DNA from: Alphaproteobacteria bacterium
GTDB taxonomy: Bacteria; Pseudomonadota; Alphaproteobacteria; Geminicoccales; Geminicoccaceae
Direction of reading: 5' to 3'
Length of the DNA: 7,306 nucleotides
Assembly (NCBI GenBank): GCA_026982585.1
Contig: JALSGW010000435.1
Span: 1 to 7,306 of the forward strand
Shown here: positions 5,774-7,306 of the stretch, piece by piece
Numbering within the stretch: the stretch's first letter is position 1
How the letters are laid out: each line of letters opens with the position of its first letter
The notes under the pieces: model-generated
The model's input: the letters and a program-made list of their open reading frames with translations, nothing else
Databases searched by the model: none
What the model was told of the DNA's origin: nothing
Translations under genes and position numbers: made by a program

Positions 5774-6370
5774 TCACCCCTGCGGGGCGCACGGATTGCC
5801 GCTCGCAGGCTGGCAGGGCCCGTGCATCATTTTCTTCATCCGCTTCATCATCGCACCTTCGCCCTCCTCGTGGGGCTCGCCGGCGGCGCAGGGGTTCATC
5901 ATGCCCTTGGGACGCGCGGCGGCGCAGGGATTGGGCCGAGCCTGGCCGCCCATGGCCGGAGCGCAGGGGTTCATCTGCCGCGGCGCACAGGGATTGCCGG
6001 CCGGAGCCATCATGCCCTGACCCTGCATCCCCTGGCCCTGGCCGGCCGGCGGCCAACGACGCTTCTTCTTGCCGTCACCCGCCATGGCGGGCGCACAGGG
6101 ATTCATCATCCCCGGCGCACAGGGATTGCCCGTCCCTTGGCCCTGGCCGGCCGCCGCGGGATTGGGCATCATGCGCTGCATCGGCTTGGCGCCGGGGGCG
6201 CAGGGATTGGCCTTGGCGGCACAGGGGTTGTCCGGCTCGGCCATGCCATGCGCCAGCGCCTGGGACAGACCGAGACGCCCCTTCGCGGCATCCCACTCGA
6301 GCCCGGAAGCCGCCGCCAGCACCAACGGCAAGGCGGTCATGGTCACCAGAAATCGCGTTCGCTTCATCAT
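5774..6370 (-). CDS. Secreted NPCA-repeat, Cys/Met-rich protein of unknown function
   Basis: A 198-aa protein (197 from the second ATG at 6367). GGAGG lies 5 or 8 nt upstream of the two starts, so the choice is open. The N-terminus looks like a Sec signal: MKRTRF then a hydrophobic run to about residue 24; cleavage could be near 21-23 or after ALA at 40. The rest is low-complexity and rich in Gly, Pro, Ala, Gln, Met and Cys. All ten cysteines follow proline: nine are Asn-Pro-Cys-Ala (Cys50, 57, 84, 92, 128, 136, 149, 161, 194) and one is Gly-Pro-Cys (186). A degenerate NPA lies at 70-72. A block AGQGQG...NPCAP..MNPCAPAM occurs twice (about 74-96 and 109-140). A basic KKKRRW lies at 101-106 and a Met/Lys-rich segment MMKRMKKMM at 174-182. 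I do not recognise a named family. Metal (copper-like) binding or redox thiol chemistry is inference only. Confidence 0.85.
   Translation of the reverse strand: MMKRTRFLVTMTALPLVLAAASGLEWDAAKGRLGLSQALAHGMAEPDNPCAAKANPCAPGAKPMQRMMPNPAAAGQGQGTGNPCAPGMMNPCAPAMAGDGKKKRRWPPAGQGQGMQGQGMMAPAGNPCAPRQMNPCAPAMGGQARPNPCAAARPKGMMNPCAAGEPHEEGEGAMMKRMKKMMHGPCQPASGNPCAPQG
5786..6229 (-). repeat. Dispersed NPCA-coding repeats
   Basis: Nine copies of a 12-nt unit coding Asn-Pro-Cys-Ala, read on the plus strand as a core close to GCRCAGGGRTT, recur at irregular 21-100 nt steps. Asn is AAT in most copies although the window strongly prefers G/C at third positions, so the copies share DNA as well as protein identity. 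This suggests duplication of a unit within the gene, not a CRISPR: spacing is irregular and everything stays in one reading frame. Confidence 0.75.
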
Positions 6371-6456
6371 CCTTCCCTCCAAACGGGGTTTCCGATCGTG
6401 CGCCCGCCGCACCGTACGGCGCGACCGGCAGGGTCGACCATTTAGAAACATCTCAT
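6371..6456 (-). promoter_or_regulatory. Leader/upstream region of the NPCA-repeat gene
   Basis: Because a terminator lies just upstream (6457-6490), the NPCA gene should have its own promoter here or within that A/T-rich patch (6441-6466). No good -35/-10 pair is visible; TCTAAA near 6442-6447 (complement) is the closest -10-like hexamer. Two palindromes stand out: GGTCGACC at 6432-6439 and GCACCGTACGGCGC at 6409-6422 (perfect core CCGTACGG, one mismatched outer pair). They could be operators. Confidence 0.3.
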
Positions 6457-6490
6457 AAAAAGGAAAGCGGGACGGCGGCGGCCGTCCCGC
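6457..6490 (-). terminator. Intrinsic terminator after the His-rich secreted protein gene
   Basis: On the complement strand a perfect 10-bp stem GCGGGACGGC / GCCGTCCCGC with a 4-nt loop (6467-6490) is followed at once by TTTCCTTTTT (6466-6457). It begins 23 nt after the stop codon at 6514. On the plus strand no T-run follows, so it acts in one direction. Confidence 0.88.
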
Positions 6491-6513
6491 ACGATCCCGC
6501 GAACCGCTCAGGA

Positions 6514-6855
6514 TCAACTTCCCACGCGCTCGAGCAGCATGCCCGCCGCCCGCGCGTAGGCGAGCGCCGAATCCGCCTTGGCCAGCGCCCGGGCGTGGTC
6601 GTACTTGCCCTGGGGCTTCTCGTGGTTGTGCCGCGCGGCGGCCAAGAGCGCCTTGGCGTCGTCGAGCAGCGCGTGCACGAGGGCGCGGTCACCAGCGGCC
6701 ACCATGCCGCCCGCCGCCTCGAGCGCTTGGCTGACGCGTGCGATCTCCTCCTCGGCGGCCTTGAAATGACCCGGACATTCGAAGGCCTGCGCTGCGGTGG
6801 CCGAGAACAGCCCCAAGGCCGACACCACAGCGGTCGACAACAGCAAGCGACGCAT
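6514..6855 (-). CDS. Secreted His-containing helical protein of unknown function
   Basis: A 113-aa protein with a clear Sec signal peptide: MRRLLL, a hydrophobic core, and ATAAQA cleaved after Ala24. The mature 89 residues begin FECPGHF, with the only cysteine at 27 and His30 three residues on. The remainder reads as two or three amphipathic helices (about 32-50, 56-75 and 85-108). Between the last two is a conserved-looking turn RHNHEKPQGKYDHARA (75-90) with His76, His78 and His87; His61 is in the preceding helix. I recall similar uncharacterised periplasmic proteins with this HNHEKP..YDHARA motif, but know no function. The helical His-bearing form would suit metal or haem binding; that is inference. 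ATG 6855 is chosen over GTG 6861 because the GTG lies within the strong AAGGAGGT site. It is followed by an intrinsic terminator and lies 126 bp after ubiA. Confidence 0.85.
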   Translation of the reverse strand: MRRLLLSTAVVSALGLFSATAAQAFECPGHFKAAEEEIARVSQALEAAGGMVAAGDRALVHALLDDAKALLAAARHNHEKPQGKYDHARALAKADSALAYARAAGMLLERVGS

Positions 6856-6981
6856 GCTCACCTCCTTGGACCGATGACATTGTCCGCACCGCGGGTCGGG
6901 GCCGCGGTCGCCGCCACCTTAGACCAACCGCTGCCGTGACTGGAACCGTGGCGTTCACGATCGGGTGACCAGCGCCCGCGC
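6856..6981. other. Intergenic region between ubiA and the His-rich secreted protein gene
   Basis: Apart from the ribosome binding site, this 126-bp gap shows no T-tailed hairpin after ubiA. A weak TTCCAG-16-TCTAAG pair on the complement could be a promoter but is poor. Read-through from ubiA therefore cannot be excluded. Confidence 0.35.
6860..6867 (-). promoter_or_regulatory. Strong ribosome binding site for the His-rich secreted protein
   Basis: AAGGAGGT on the complement, with a 4-nt gap to ATG 6855, is a near-perfect Shine-Dalgarno sequence. It overlaps an in-frame GTG at 6861-6859, which argues against that codon as the start. The strength of the site suggests a well-translated product. 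Confidence 0.75.
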
Positions 6982-7306
6982 TCAGCCGAGCCAGCGGCCG
7001 AACAACAGGGCCAGCCACACCGACAGGCCCACCTCGCGGTGGAGCCGGAAGTGGAACAGGCAGGAGTTGCGATCGTCGAAGTCCACCGCGCTAAGCTGCC
7101 AGGCGAGCAGCGCGGCGGGAAGCGCGAGGGCGAACAGATAGCCCGACCCGAGGCCGGCAGCAACTCCGGCGGCCGCCAGCAACGCCAGCATCCCGATCGC
7201 GAACAGCGCGACCCACAGCCGGCTCCGCTCGCCGAACAACAAGGCCGTCGACTTCACCCCGACGAGCCGGTCGTCCTCCTTGTCCTGGTGGGCGTAGATG
7301 GTGTCG
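6982..7306 (-). CDS. ubiA: 4-hydroxybenzoate polyprenyltransferase UbiA (partial, N-terminus outside window)
   Basis: The last 107 codons and the stop of an integral-membrane prenyltransferase that attaches the polyprenyl tail to 4-hydroxybenzoate in ubiquinone synthesis. The fragment opens with DTIYAHQDKEDD, the second Asp-rich motif that binds Mg-diphosphate, then RLVGVKSTALLFGE, which closely parallels E. coli UbiA 'IGIKSTAILFG'. Three hydrophobic segments follow (roughly LWVALFAIGMLALLAAAG, YLFALALPAALLAWQL and VGLSVWLALLFG), the terminal membrane helices of the family. The D-T-I-Y-A-H-Q-D-K-E-D-D wording is typical of alphaproteobacterial UbiA, which is the main clue to the host. It shares strand with the two secreted-protein genes; a functional link is not evident. 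Confidence 0.93.
   Translation of the reverse strand, partial: DTIYAHQDKEDDRLVGVKSTALLFGERSRLWVALFAIGMLALLAAAGVAAGLGSGYLFALALPAALLAWQLSAVDFDDRNSCLFHFRLHREVGLSVWLALLFGRWLG

Noticed and set aside
5786..6229. CRISPR-like or minisatellite array suggested by repeated GCRCAGGGRTT
   Set aside because: Spacing is irregular, units are only about 12 nt, and all copies fall in one frame coding NPCA within a protein.
5758..6939. Long plus-strand open frames opposite the NPCA-repeat and His-rich genes
   Set aside because: Translations are low-complexity Arg/Ser/Pro/His mixtures without motifs or good ribosome binding sites; the opposite strand has signal peptides, strong Shine-Dalgarno sites and a terminator in the right orientation.

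Overview
GC-rich (by eye about 70 % G+C) chromosomal window with ordinary, well-packed bacterial genes. The likely host is a proteobacterium, most probably an alphaproteobacterium. The UbiA fragment has the DTIYAHQDKEDD form of its second Asp-rich motif, and the malonyl-CoA synthetase closely resembles the Rhodopseudomonas MatB type as I remember it. No RNA gene, insertion sequence, CRISPR array or phage gene was seen.

Layout: (1) 1-590, minus: the start of a glyoxalase-like (VOC) protein, cut by the window edge. (2) 690-1496, plus: an MTA/SAH nucleosidase, divergent from the VOC gene. (3) 3483 down to 1447, minus: a tight three-gene run of acyl-CoA dehydrogenase, YdjA-like nitroreductase and a small coiled lipoprotein. 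The last two overlap by 19 bp, and the lipoprotein runs 50 bp into the 3' end of the nucleosidase gene. (4) 3571-5621, plus: a malonyl-CoA synthetase (matB) and a gamma-carbonic-anhydrase-like protein, coupled by a GTGA overlap and divergent from the dehydrogenase. (5) 6855 down to 5774, minus: two small secreted proteins of unknown function, separated by a clear intrinsic terminator. One is a His-rich helical protein; the other is an unusual NPCA-repeat protein in which every cysteine lies in a Pro-Cys step. (6) 7306 down to 6982, minus: the C-terminal part of UbiA.

How they may work together: the divergent dehydrogenase/matB block looks like acyl-CoA metabolism. MatB makes malonyl- or methylmalonyl-CoA, the dehydrogenase oxidises an unidentified acyl-CoA, and the gamma-CA-like protein could handle CO2/bicarbonate. 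The substrates are inferred from families, not proven. The most unusual part is 5774-6855: a Cys/Met/Pro/Gly-rich NPCA-repeat protein next to a His-containing periplasmic helical protein. Together they look like a candidate exported thiol or metal-handling pair with no function I can name.

Every gap between genes here is shorter than 160 bp. The gaps hold one plausible promoter (upstream of matB), one strong terminator (6457-6490) and some short palindromes.
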